Assembly (NCBI GenBank): GCA_011799875.1
Contig: CM022297.1
Coordinates: 515,709,207 to 515,773,206 of the forward strand
Direction: 5' to 3'
Length of the DNA: 64,000 bases
Origin: Thinopyrum elongatum
Lineage: Eukaryota; Streptophyta; Magnoliopsida; Poales; Poaceae
Shown in pieces: positions 12,750-22,965 of this stretch; positions within the stretch are counted from its first letter, which is position 1, and the number at the start of each line of letters is the position of its first letter. The notes below the pieces were generated by a model. It did no database searches. It worked only from the letters and a program-made list of their open reading frames with translations, and was not told the origin of the DNA. The position numbers were made by a program, and so were the translations under genes.

Positions 12750-13145
12750 GAAAAAGGGTTCCCCCCGCTTTGTATTACAAAGCAACCAACCGAACCATAC
12801 AGGGATAGGTGCTGGGGCGGAAGTAGCACAGTCACGCCCAAAAGAAACGACAGAGAAAGAGCAAAAGAAACAAATGCCGACAACGACGGATCAACAAAAA
12901 CGAAGAAGCCTCGCGATCGCTGCGCCCACCGGGATCTTCCACTAGGCTTCAAGACTCCGAAGCACCGGCACCTATCAACACCTCCAAGAAGGATCGCGGC
13001 GATGACGACGCTGCTGCAAGGGTTTCCCCCGGTACACGACGAGGCGAGAGGAAGGGTAGCCCCCGACGCCCTACCGGAAGGTCAGGTGGCACCCACAGAC
13101 GCCACCGCGCCGGTGTCGGCCATGCCGACAGGGGTTTCCCGCGAT
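12750..13145 (-). mobile_element. LINE 3' fragment inside the LRR gene
   Basis: The minus strand ends in TTGTAATACAAAGCGGGGGGAACCCTTTTTC, a tail type I associate with grass non-LTR elements. The fragment is itself split by the hAT element; its remainder is 15103-15175. No domain is left. The exact right junction with the LRR gene is uncertain. Confidence 0.45.
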
Positions 13146-13366
13146 CAGTGGCGGACCCAGGAATTGAAGTTAGCCGGGGCGAACATTGTTGGAAATACAA
13201 GTCTACTTAATCAAAATTCATGACATTCAACTACCAAAAACATAAAAAGGTCTTTGAAACAATTAATATGGATTCTTCACTTGATGTCACAATACATTTC
13301 CACAATCTCAAGCGAGTCCTACAAAATTATGAGCTCAAGTGTGATAACTATTGTATATTTTCTACC

Positions 13367-14600
13367 GAGTGAATTCCGGTTTTTACCCCCTATTTTGACA
13401 TTTTTGACACTAATTACCTCATTTAGCAGAAATTCATCCGTTTTACCCCATTTAGTAAAAGTGTTGCCACAATTTACCCTGTTTAATATTTTGTGTGCGT
13501 TATAACCAGCGGGTCATAATTGTCAGGTTCAGCTGGCATACCACGACGACGGTTTTTTCCTGCCTATTTTCTCCCTACTAAACTCGTTTCCGGTTTGAAG
13601 TATTCTGATGGGACAACTATACTTGATCAGTGTGGCATGTTACCATTGAATAAATTATAGGAGAAGTTGTTACTGATATAATCTGAAATCATGTATATTT
13701 TTCTTCAGTATTAATATATACGGCCTTAAGTATGTGTGATTCTGTGGATCAGATTAAAGTGTTGTAAATATATCTGAATATCTAGCTAGCAAATATGTTG
13801 ACCGTGGTAGAGAGTTAATACATGTATGTGCCTGCCTTTATTGTTGTATTTTGTACAGAGGTGATAGCATTTGTTGCTACTTGCTAGCTGTTTAGGATGC
13901 ATGCCAAAACATGTTTGTTTACCTTATTAGAGTATATAATGATTGCAGCCACTAATTCATTTTTATTTTTCTTGCACAAAGCAGATGTCAACCAAGATGT
14001 GGAGTGTTAGGCATATTTTCACATGTCCGTGAACACAAGAATCCAGAGCCAGAGATGCTTGAGAGGGATTTCATTAGTTATTTTGATATAAAGGAGAAGA
14101 TGAAGGAATTGGGTTTCAACCCTTGGGATAGTGTTTATTATCAGAAGAAGGGGGCCAACGGGAACTTCATGGTTGAGTTTATAGATGATGCAGGCATGAT
14201 GAACATGCTAGAGGAATTTGATGCTTATAAGGAAATCAGTTTGCACGTTTGATTGGGGCGAGCAACGCAGGCGAGAAGCGACAGGAGATGAACGTGGCGT
14301 GTGACCAACTCGGACGTTGTGTGTTGGATGTGACGCAAGCGACCTCCATCGTGCCGAGCCGGTCGGGCGAAGCTGCACGACCGGGTTCAGCAGTGAGAAA
14401 AATAGTAAGGAAAAACTATTAACGTGGCATGCCAGTTGGACATGACAATAGTGACCCACCGGTCAAAACGCTCAAAAAGTGTAAATAGGGTAAATTTTGG
14501 CAACACTTTCGCTAAATGGGGTAAAACGGATGAAATCTCGCTAAATGGAGTAATTAGTGTCAAAAATGTCAAAATAAGGGGTAAAAACCGGAATTCACTC
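13367..14600. mobile_element. Mutator-like element (MULE) nested in the hAT
   Basis: Long inverted repeats of roughly 200 bp start GAGTGAATTCCGGTTTTTAC at 13367 and end with the complement at 14600. An exact 9-bp target duplication, TTTTCTACC, lies at 13358-13366 and 14601-14609. Long TIRs plus 9-bp duplications are diagnostic of MULEs. The element is 1234 bp and carries one short coding fragment. Confidence 0.9.
14004..14252 (+). pseudogene. MULE-borne fragment resembling a transposase N-terminal region
   Basis: The 82-residue frame includes MKELGFNPWDSVYYQKKG and ends EFDAYKEISLHV. Its layout (a short 'MKELG' helix, a 'YY.KKG' strand, an acidic patch, then a terminal 'I.(L)HV' strand) recalls the domain that precedes MURA-type transposases in grasses. 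No catalytic DDE core or zinc finger follows. It could be a remnant of the parent MULE or a captured host exon; I favour the former at moderate confidence. Confidence 0.45.
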
Positions 14601-15175
14601 TTTTCTACCCGCAAAAAAAAGTTATTGTATATTTTCATAAGATGGCAGTATACATCTAACATGTAGTTGTACAAAGAACACGAGGTTGTAAGGTAGATGG
14701 CCTCTACGTTTCCGCAAAGTATAAAAATGTACTATAGTCTGCTTATCACTGATTTTGACAGTAGGAGACCAATCTATTCAGTACTGCTGAGCTGGATCGA
14801 TTTTTGGTGTCCGGCAGCATGCGTTCGATCACTTGGGCCTTAAATGCAATTGTGCAAATGCTACGGACTAGCCCAAACGTTGCAGCCCAGCCCAAACGCC
14901 TTTCTCTCCCTCAGGCCCTCACCCGGCCCTTGCCTCACGTACTGCTTCATGGAAACAGAAAACAAGCCGCCTCCATGAAAACTGCTCGCCGCCGCCATGA
15001 AATCAGCTGGCCACCGGACGATAGGTAGGCAGGGGTCGCTGCTCCGCTGGCGAGGAGCCGGGGCGGCCGCCCCAGCTCGCCCCAATGGTGGATCCGCCAC
15101 TGCCCGCGATCTCAACCCGCACCTCGGGCGCTCCGGAGCCTGCCACCAAACCATTCTAGCATCCAAAGCTGTCAC

Positions 15176-16873
15176 TTGGGTCCAACTATCCCTTCCGAGT
15201 TGGGCAACCTTACTCAGCTCCTCATAATAGACCTGTCCTGGAACAAGCTCCGTGGAGGTTTGCCCACAATCTTTTCCAGGTTGCGGTACTTGGAAACGTT
15301 TGTGATGGGGAATAACAATCTCAGCGGCAGCATTCCACCAGAATTCTTCACAAACTGGACCAGCCTCGCAATGTTCGATATAGCAAACAACTCTTTCACC
15401 GGAAGCATCCCACCGGAGATTGTTCGGTGGGAGATTCTGTATTGGTTGTCCCTCTCTGGCAATGTTTTCACCGGCATGATCCCCACTGAGCTAGTAAGCA
15501 TGCAACACTTGGAGGTGGTGGACCTGTCCAATAATCATCTTAATGGCATGATACCATCAGAGATTGGCAACTTGTCATCAAGTTTAGTAACCCTGGACCT
15601 TAGCTCCAACCAGTTGGAGGGCAAGATTCCTACTATGAACCCCGACACTGCCAGTAACAATTCCTTGTCTCATGCTACTATCATCTCCTTGTCTGGAAAC
15701 AAATTTACAGGCATTATTGACTAGAATTTCTGTCAAATACCTAATTTACAGTTCTTGGATCTATCAGACAATCTGTTGTCTGGAGTTATCCCTGATTGCC
15801 TTTGGAGCTTGCCGAATCTTGTGTACCTGGATTTGTCAAGCAATGCTATTGATGGAGAAGTTCCAATCTCAGTACACAATATCTCTCCACTGGTTTCACT
15901 ACATCTATCTGACAACCACTTCACAGGATGCTTTCCATCTGTTGTAAGGAACTTCAGAAACCTAATCACTCTAGATCTTGGTGGCAACAAGTTTTTCGGT
16001 GTAATTCCTACTTGGATAGGGGCAAGCAATTCTTTGCTAAGGGTTCTCCGACTACGATCAAATATGTTCCATGGAAGTATTCCTCATGAGGTTACACAAC
16101 TCATTCGTCTCCAAGTACTTGACCTAGCTGAAAACAATCTGACAGGCTGCGTACCAGTTAGTTTTGCCAGCTTTACTCACAGGAAATGTCCAGAACTGAC
16201 CTTGCTATCGATGGATCTGAGCTCTACGTCCTACTCAACTGATGGCCAGCTTGACATAATCTGGAAGGGGCAAGATTATACTTTCCATAGAACAATTAGG
16301 CTTCTGACTGGCATTGATCTATCAAGCAACTCTCTTTCCGGTGAGATCCCCACAGAATTACTAAATCTTCAAGACATTCGGTTCCTCAACTTGTCTAGAA
16401 ATAATTTATCTGGTGGTATCCCAAACAACATTGGCAACATGACAGATATGGAGTCCCTTGATTTCTCTTGGAATAACCTCTCAGGTCCCATTCCATCAAG
16501 CATATCAGACTTGATGTACTTGAGCTCACTTAATCTCTCCAACAATCTTCTTTCAGGAGAGATACCTGATGGTAATCAGCTTCAAACGCTCAATGACCCG
16601 TCAATTTATAGCCACAACCAGGAACTCTGTGGCCGCCCTCTGAGCATTGCATGTACCAATGGTTCAAGTGGTACAACAACACTATACGGGGTAGAGGAGC
16701 ATCACCAAGAACTTGATGCTGTCTGGCTATACTACTCGGTGGTTGCTGGAATTGTCTTTGGTTTCTGGCTATGGTTTGGAACATTGTTTTTCTGGAAGCG
16801 TTGGAGGTTCACTTTCTTCCATTCCATCGACGCCGTGCAACAGAAAGTTACGAAGAAGATGAAGCATATATGA
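15176..16873 (+). pseudogene. Receptor-like LRR protein, C-terminal LRR/TM piece
   Basis: This is the extracellular LRR, transmembrane and short cytoplasmic tail of a receptor-like protein (RLP), a plasma-membrane class used in immune and developmental signalling. About 17-18 plant-type LRRs (LxxLxLxxNxLxGxIP) run from 15176, and an in-frame TAG at 15722-15724 falls in the middle. The second frame, to 16873, holds an island-like segment (about 16170-16300), four more LRRs, the capping motif with LCGRPLSIAC, an acidic juxtamembrane stretch (VEEHHQE), a hydrophobic helix (VVAGIVFGFWLWFGTLFF) and a basic tail without kinase. The nonsense codon plus the nested insertion in the N-terminal part make this a pseudogene, though its LRR half is well kept and may have been lost recently. 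Confidence 0.85.
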
Positions 16874-17298
16874 TGGAATCCTGTCTGGATTCTGGAAGTT
16901 TTGCTCTCAACCAGTTGCCATTATCTGCACTCGACATGCATGTATTATTACTGACGCCCCTCCTTTTTTAATTTCACCAATGAAGTACAATTATCAAATC
17001 CTGTGTGCACATGATTGGCTTATACTAGATCTTATGTACTAGGAGACGAAAAAAATTAACAGCCACATGCATGCGAGACCGGCCGCTCTATTCAACCAAA
17101 TAGTGCGTAAGCACTTTTTAGATTTTAGGTAGTCTAGTTCATGTTCTACTAGATAAAAAAATAGATAAAATCAATAGTATAACAGTCCGAGTGGTTAGCT
17201 GCTGGCTGGGCTACACGTCAAAGGCCGTGTAAGCAAGACGGTGAAAATCAACAGATAAAAAAAATCACCAGGCCTGGTGGAAATTCGTAACCAAGGTT
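16874..17298. other. Spacer after the LRR pseudogene
   Basis: This holds the 3' UTR of the RLP and AT-rich intergenic sequence. No gene or bounded repeat was recognised. Confidence 0.4.
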
Positions 17299-17607
17299 GT
17301 GATCAAAGGAGTAGCAGAGCCTCTGATAGCAAACAGTGACCAGAGCAGCGTCCTACATCACGTCCGCAAGGACGGCTGCCTCCAGGACTTCCTGACGGCA
17401 GGGAGATCAAGCGGCCCGGCGTCGTCATCAACGCCGAGGCATGCACCAGGGCCACGGTGGTGTTGCTCATGTGCGTCAACCAGTGGTTCGAGCACCTGGA
17501 CCGCAGCCTCGACAAGGACTTCAAGCCGTCGCCGGAGAGGGTGGACAAGGGGTCGGAGTATCGGTTTTGGTGGTGGAGTACTGGCACGAGGAGAAGCCAA
17601 CAAGCTA
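17299..17607 (+). pseudogene. Twin-cysteine (GCK-like) small gene, relic copy 1
   Basis: This is a decayed member of the cluster that resumes at 36475. The first frame keeps VLHHVRKDGCLQDFLTAG, equivalent to the HV..GGC..F segment, but the sequence carrying the second cysteine is deleted and the frame then shifts. The second frame keeps VINAEAC, C in LLMC, QWFEHL and FKPSPERV, and ends WWSTGTRRS, a degenerate form of the family's RWWTGMRRS tail. No complete product is possible. Its position shows that the cluster once extended to the other side of the F-box gene. Confidence 0.75.
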
Positions 17608-17848
17608 AGCTTAATTAATTTACACTGGTACACAAATGAATTTGCTGGCGATGGTGATTGATCGATTTTATATACATGCATGTGAGCATGAAGTACAATA
17701 CATAAATTATATAGATGTGCTGCATCGTATAATAATGTACATTTGAGTAACAAACTAGCTAGGAACATCATTCATTTGCATATAGATTAAGGATCGATGG
17801 ATCATTGCTCATTTGCAAATGTTGATTCATCTCTCCAATTTTTTTCAA

Positions 17849-18622
17849 TCACTCGCATGGAAAGAACCACTCTGACCTCGCACTTCCCAGCCGTGGACCT
17901 CGACCTAGTGAAACTAGACTAAGAGTACCAGTCGTCATGTCGTACACACAGTAGCTAGGAATACTGCCATTAACACGGTCACGACAGTCGCTGCACACGC
18001 ATAGGTCGGCACCGGCGACATCCCTCTTCATGTGCCAGTCGACACCCAAGATATACACAAGGTTCCCTTGTGGGAATCTTGGGTGGCAGTGCTCCAATGG
18101 CCCGAACGCCCTGCAATAACTTCTGCCGACAAAAAGAACCTGGCCTCCAAGGTCCTTCACCTCCGACCACTGGCCCTTGGCCAAGTCCGCCTCAAACACG
18201 TGCAAATTCATCGCCCACCGATGATCATAAACCACGACAGCCCTGGCCTTTTGGCGAGGGTTGTTCCGCCGTACCTTCAGCTTTCTTGGAGGGATGCTCC
18301 ATCGTACCATCAGTAGCTTTTTCTTGTCAGCTGACACGACTAGATTGCGGACGATTTTATTCACTGGTTGATTATTGCGCTCCATGGGTTGGTTCATCAC
18401 ATGCTCCATGCGATAACCCAAGAGGTCATGGGAGAAGAGCTCCCCAAAGTGCGTGACGGTGAAGATCCTTCCACGGTAAAAGGACATTCTGCGTAATCAC
18501 CGGAATAACCGATAAGCTGCAGACAAGGTTGGTGTGGCCCACCCATGTCGGCTGCTGAGGAAGGAGCAATTGTGCAGATTCCTCGGTGCAGAATCACCAC
18601 TGATGAACAACAGATGATGATC
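17849..18622 (-). pseudogene. F-box/DUF295 gene, third (C-terminal) piece
   Basis: This minus-strand segment is the C-terminal beta-propeller-like DUF295 (KIB1-4 type) region of an F-box protein. The upstream part (about 18490-18622) encodes KIIICCSSVV...GDYAE. A one-base frameshift then leads into MSFYRGRIFTVTHFGELFSHDLLG, ending at the stop at 17849. Typical features are the MxFYRGRIF strand, VVVYDHRW...LHVFEADL, and GRSYCRAF. It is joined to 22880-22960 once the CACTA element and one TTA duplication are removed. Confidence 0.8.
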
Positions 18623-18950
18623 TTACACAACTAAGGAAAAGCCTAGCAGTAGCGCGGGTTTTTGGCCTGTCAGTAGCGCGGGGTGCCGCGCTACTGATAC
18701 GGCGCTACAGCTAAAGATTAGCAGTAGCGCGGGCTTACACACGCTACTGCTATACGTCCTTAGTAGTAGCGCGTTTTGCAGAAAGCGCTGCTGGTAAGTA
18801 CTAGCAGCGCGCCTTTGTGCCCGCGCTACTACTATTATTGCGTATTCTATTTCTTTTTCATTTTATGTCGTATTCATACATCATTATACAAGTTTTCATA
18901 CAGTAGCAATTTAGAAATTGTTTTTACATCACAATGAGTTATTACATCAC

Positions 18951-19038
18951 TGGGTGAAAGAACCGTGGATTAGTTTCAAGTGGATCCACTTGAAACTAAT
19001 CAGATCCACTTGAAACTAATCCACGGTTCTTTCACCCA
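18951..19038. repeat. Perfect 36-bp inverted repeat with 16-nt loop
   Basis: The arm at 18951-18986 is the exact reverse complement of 19003-19038, leaving a 16-nt loop that itself repeats part of the arm. It lies inside the CACTA element just outside its left subterminal repeats. In RNA it would form a long hairpin. Confidence 0.9.
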
Positions 19039-19099
19039 ATGATATAATAAATCATTATCATCATCATCATATCATTAACAACTTATCATCATAATACAT

Positions 19100-19190
19100 C
19101 ATTGTCATATAACAACTCCTCATGATCATCATTGTCATATAACAACTCCTCATTGTCATATAACAACTCCTCATGATCATCATCATCAAC
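19100..19190. repeat. Imperfect tandem repeat (TTGTCATATAACAACTCCTCA unit)
   Basis: Three copies of a unit containing ATTGTCATATAACAACTCCT start near 19101, 19131 and 19152, with CATGATCATC spacers. The tract is internal to the CACTA element. Confidence 0.7.
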
Positions 19191-19259
19191 TCTAGCTAAC
19201 ACAGTGTAGCACATAATAACACATTGTACCTAGCACCTACTCCTCTTTTATAGGACCTA

Positions 19260-20475
19260 CTACCTTCTCTTAGGTAAAATAGCATAAAACAAGATAGGCC
19301 CCGACTCTCCATTATGGAGAATGGAGATTATCCTGTCTCCAATTCTTGCGCTTCGCACAATTTTGCTTTCAAGTAGCTCCCTACGAGTGACCATACATTT
19401 TTTCCAATCTTTGATAGTCATGCCTTCATCGGTTTTAGAAATCCGATATGAACAGCAGTGATGCGCAGGATGACCTGACCGTAAGCTCATAACATCAAGG
19501 CGACCTTTCGGATACATCAGATGAGGCACACAATCCTTCGAGATTTTCTGTTGAAAAACATAGTAATAACTTCGTAGTTAGCAATGTAGTTTAGTTTTAG
19601 AAGAATTTATGCAAAAGATGCACGGATGTCGTAATAGTAAAAAATCTTACTATGACATCTCCATGGATGTTACCGTAGTTCAATACGTGCACTAGTGGCA
19701 CGTATTGACCATAATGTGCAGGAGTTTGATAATAGATATTGTAATTCTCAAGATCATTAATAAATGAGATCAGATGATCTTTCTCCTGATAAGTTAATTC
19801 TGCGCCATCGGTGTAGTAGGTTCTGTCTACCATCTTCCGCACATTCTTTGAAGAATGAAAATAAGCTATCAATGAAAATAAGCTGTCAACTATTTTGAAA
19901 TAAACAATATAAATTACTTAATAACTATGTTTGAGAAACTCACATAGCGGTAGAATTGGAAGCGTATCAACAAGGACCCAAATGTCCATATTGTCTTCGT
20001 CGATGTCAGGATCACCAAGATCCATGGTGACAAGCATACCCTCATGAAAATCATATGTCTTGTAAAGTGCTTCCCAATTCGGACAACCAAAATGCGATAC
20101 GCTCTCAGAATTGTATAGATTTACTGGAAAATCATATCCATGATGGGTCCTTAGCAGAACTATCTTTGTTTCCATACTTTCATGATCTTCAAAATGCATC
20201 CTCTCCAAGACATAGCGTCTTGCATGGCATGGGATAAGCTATAGTCGAATTGTAAAAGTTGAAAATTACACGTTGAAGAAGCAGAAGTCGTGCATAATTA
20301 CGAAAAAACACTTGTCGCTGTTGCGTACCGTTTCAACATCGAAGGTCTCCTGGAGCTTAATGCTGAAGCGCCGACCTTCTACCAGGTGAGGCATGTCGCA
20401 CAGACCCCGGTCGTCGCCACACCAGTCGCACTCCGCCGGGAGTCTATCCTCGTCCGACGACGACATCGACGACAT
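19260..20475 (-). CDS. B3-like DNA-binding-domain protein carried by the CACTA element
   Basis: Four minus-strand exons join in one frame with GT-AG introns: 20475-20302, 20238-19944, 19865-19651 and 19547-19260, giving 323 residues plus stop. Donors are GTAATT, GTGAGT and GTAAGA. Exon 1 encodes an acidic start and a CX2C-type patch (CDWCGDDRGLC). Exon 2 has the outline of one B3 domain (YVLERMHF, FPVNLY, W-AL-KTYDFHEGMLVTMDLG), and exons 3-4 a second (IKISKDCVPHLMYPKGRL, DWKKCM, GDRIISILHNG, ILFYAILP). B3 domains bind DNA in plant transcription factors. Here the gene lies wholly inside a transposon lacking transposase, so it may be a transposon accessory factor. Splicing is inferred from sequence only; the B3 assignment is moderate because conservation is weak. 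Confidence 0.6.
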
Positions 20476-20974
20476 TTCCTATGTTCATAATTCAAAGATT
20501 AAACTTGTACAATTAAATATATGTATTACAAAAACTAAATTAGATCATTATTATTCATCACGGGTTGACTATCGGTCTGTCGGGATTCTCCTTCCTCTCT
20601 CATATATTGTGGACACTCCCTCACTGATTTTTCGACCGTCGATGATGGTCGCTACTCCTTCCCCTAGTGCATAACAAAGGTCCAGCACAGAGAAGAAGGA
20701 GAAGTGGCCCCCACGACAACAGTCGGGATTCTTCATCTCTGATATATGGTGGACACTCCCTCACTATTTTTTCACTGTCATGTATGGAGTCCCAACAGAC
20801 TTAAAGTCAACCCAAAATGTCGTTTAATGTTCTTTCCGGCAAATCCAAGGCACTCGATAGTACACAACACTATATATCACATGTCTAAATCTCCATCATA
20901 TTTGAAAGACCTACATTGAATATTATCAATAATACATCTCGAATAGTATCATACATGTAACATCACTAATACAG

Positions 20975-21376
20975 CTAGAACCCTAGCGAACGATGGGTAT
21001 CGGCGCGGGCGGTGGACACCCAAAGAGAAGGAACTATCACAGGATCATAGCTCCAGTGAGATCCCTGAAGAACCTGCCAGGTATTGTCGAACCTGCCCTC
21101 CAACGCAACCATGTAGCGACGGACGTGCTCGTCCTCCTCGCTGACACGGTAACGTACCACATCCGCGGGGGACGAAAGCCTCTGCACTGTCACTGGCCCA
21201 CGCGACCGCCACCAAAGAAGGTCTGAGTCGAAGACGTGCTGCCTCCTCACCAAGCTGCGCGCCCCGGAAGGTAGCACCTCCCAGTACCAGCCCGGCGGAG
21301 CCCAGTCCCGGACATGGCCCCTATTATCAAGCAGGCCTCCTCCGCCGAGTCGACGACGAGGATGCGGGCTAGGCAT
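20975..21376 (-). CDS. CACTA-borne protein of unknown function
   Basis: A 133-residue minus-strand frame starts at the ATG at 21376 (MPSPHPRRRLGGGG); a longer frame begins at 21427. It has a tryptophan-rich block (RDWAPPGWYWEVLPSGARSLVRR, described in parts), DLLWWRSRGPV, and an acidic helix VSEEDEHVRRYMVALEG. I do not recognise the domain. It lies upstream of and on the same strand as the B3-like gene, so it could be its 5' exon or a separate gene. Composition is coding-like compared with the surrounding AT-rich transposon DNA. Confidence 0.4.
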   Translation of the reverse strand: MPSPHPRRRLGGGGLLDNRGHVRDWAPPGWYWEVLPSGARSLVRRQHVFDSDLLWWRSRGPVTVQRLSSPADVVRYRVSEEDEHVRRYMVALEGRFDNTWQVLQGSHWSYDPVIVPSLWVSTARADTHRSLGF

Positions 21377-22284
21377 CAACGACGTCGAGAACAAATGCTT
21401 AATTATGAAAACAAAATTCATAAACACTTAGCAGACCTAAAGTCAACCCGTTCCATATATCGAGCAATGACATAGAAAAAATGCCCTATGTTTTGCCGGA
21501 ATATCATTGAATTCCCGTTCTGGCAAATCACAAGCACTCGATATGTCCTACATTGTAGCACAAGTCGTGCTAAAATTCATGAAAAAAAATCGGCATGACC
21601 TTTGCTAAAAACAGGACATATCGAGCGCCTGAAATATGCCGGAACGGAAACGAATCAACATTCCGGCAAAACATAGGCCACTCGGAGGTACATTGCAAAC
21701 AAGAACACCAAGACATCATCTATATTCAGAATGCATCATCATCGACATCAATGACATGGCGACTAGCACTAGCATTTTCATCATCGACATTTACAACACA
21801 TTATCATCTATATCAACAACATGGGGATTTGCCTATTCTCACCTAGAGGTCTTAGGGGGTCGGCGATGGGGACGACTGCGGGGATGAGGCAGGGGCAAAT
21901 ACTTGATTTCTGCATAAACAAAATATATTCTATCAACATGTATCTGAGTAGTATTAACAAATATGACATGTTCATTCTAGCAAATGAGTAAATAGTTTCA
22001 GTATCACTAGAAACTATCAACTATGTCTAAAAATAATATACTAAAACCCTAGTAATAATTCAGTTAACTAGAAACTATCAATTAATTAAACCCTAGAAAC
22101 TATCCTAAATCAAAGTGTTATATATGAACAGAGGCTTATATCAACTAAAAACTATCAACTATGTCTAAATTTTTACTAATCAGTTAATCATACTAAATCA
22201 AAATTATTATACATCAACTACAAACTATTAAGTAAATCAAAATGTTGCATATCAACAAGAAAATATCAACTAGCCTACTAAATC

Positions 22285-22575
22285 AAAATGTAGCAGGGAG
22301 GAGGGGTTGTGGATGGAGGAGGGAGGAGGGAGAAGGAGGGGCGACTGGAGGAGGGAGGAGGAAGGCGGAGCGAGGAGGGGCCGGTCGGTGGCGAATGGAG
22401 GAGTGGAGGGAGGATGGAGGAGGAGGGGCGGGGAGGAGGGAGGAGGGGGAGGATTACCAAGTCCAGGGAGTAGGGGGAGGTGACGGCGGCGCAGAGGGAG
22501 CAGGGGTAGGCGACGGCGGCGGCGAGCGGCGGGGGGCAGAGAGGCGGAGCGACAGTGTGAGGGGGGAGTGAGGGA
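22285..22575. repeat. GGA-rich polypurine tract
   Basis: About 290 bases are dominated by G and A (GGAGGAGGG-type units) near the right end of the CACTA element. The open frames in it, on both strands, are low-complexity shadows. Confidence 0.8.
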
Positions 22576-22879
22576 GAGAGAGGGAGCGCACGTACGGGGT
22601 GGATTAGGTGGGCTTAGCAGTAGCGCGGGTTGACGCCAAGCGCTATAGCTAAGTAGGATAGCAGTAGCGCGTGTTGAGGAAGGGCGCTACTACTATACCT
22701 AGCCTGTCAGGAACGGTGTGGCAATTATAGTAGTAGCGCGTTTTATCCGTGCCACGCTACTGATATGTTTTTAGTAGCAGCGCTGTTTTTGTACACGCGC
22801 TACAGCTAAGTAGCAGCAGCGCCTCCTTTTAACAAGCGCTACTGGTAAGCTTCTATGTATAAGGTTTTCCCTAGTAGTG

Positions 22880-22965
22880 TTAGACGGCTCCCCACGGGAT
22901 CTGGATGGGGGCAGCTGATGGGTGGAAAGGGTTGCGGAGGAATAAGCATCCTCCTCCGTCCCCAT
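22880..22965 (-). pseudogene. F-box/DUF295 gene, second (middle) piece
   Basis: This 86-bp remnant sits between the CACTA element and LTR copy B. On the minus strand, following codon GGG of the first piece, it reads DGGGCLFLRNPF, a hallmark of the DUF295 propeller. A one-base shift then gives THQLPPSRSRGEPSK, continuing into KIIICC of the third piece. The CCCAT at 22961-22965 and the TTA at 22880-22882 are target-site duplications. Confidence 0.8.

Larger units (their letters stand above)
13146..15102. mobile_element. hAT-type DNA transposon, non-autonomous
   Basis: The termini are inverted: CAGTGGCGGACCCA at 13146 and TGGATCCGCCACTG ending at 15102. An exact 8-bp target duplication, CCCGCGAT, lies at 13138-13145 and 15103-15110. 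Short TIRs beginning CAG with 8-bp duplications define the hAT superfamily. The 1957-bp element has no transposase and contains a nested MULE. Confidence 0.88.
18626..22879. mobile_element. CACTA DNA transposon, non-autonomous, inside the F-box gene
   Basis: The ends are CACAACTAAGGAAAAGCC (18626, one altered base in the CACTA start) and GGTTTTCCCTAGTAGTG (ending 22879), with a 3-bp TTA duplication at 18623-18625 and 22880-22882. Repeated CAGTAGCGCG/GCGCTACTG motifs fill both subterminal zones (about 18645-18840 and 22615-22860), as usual for CACTA elements. No TNP2-type transposase is present in its 4254 bp. It carries two minus-strand coding loci instead. Confidence 0.92.
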
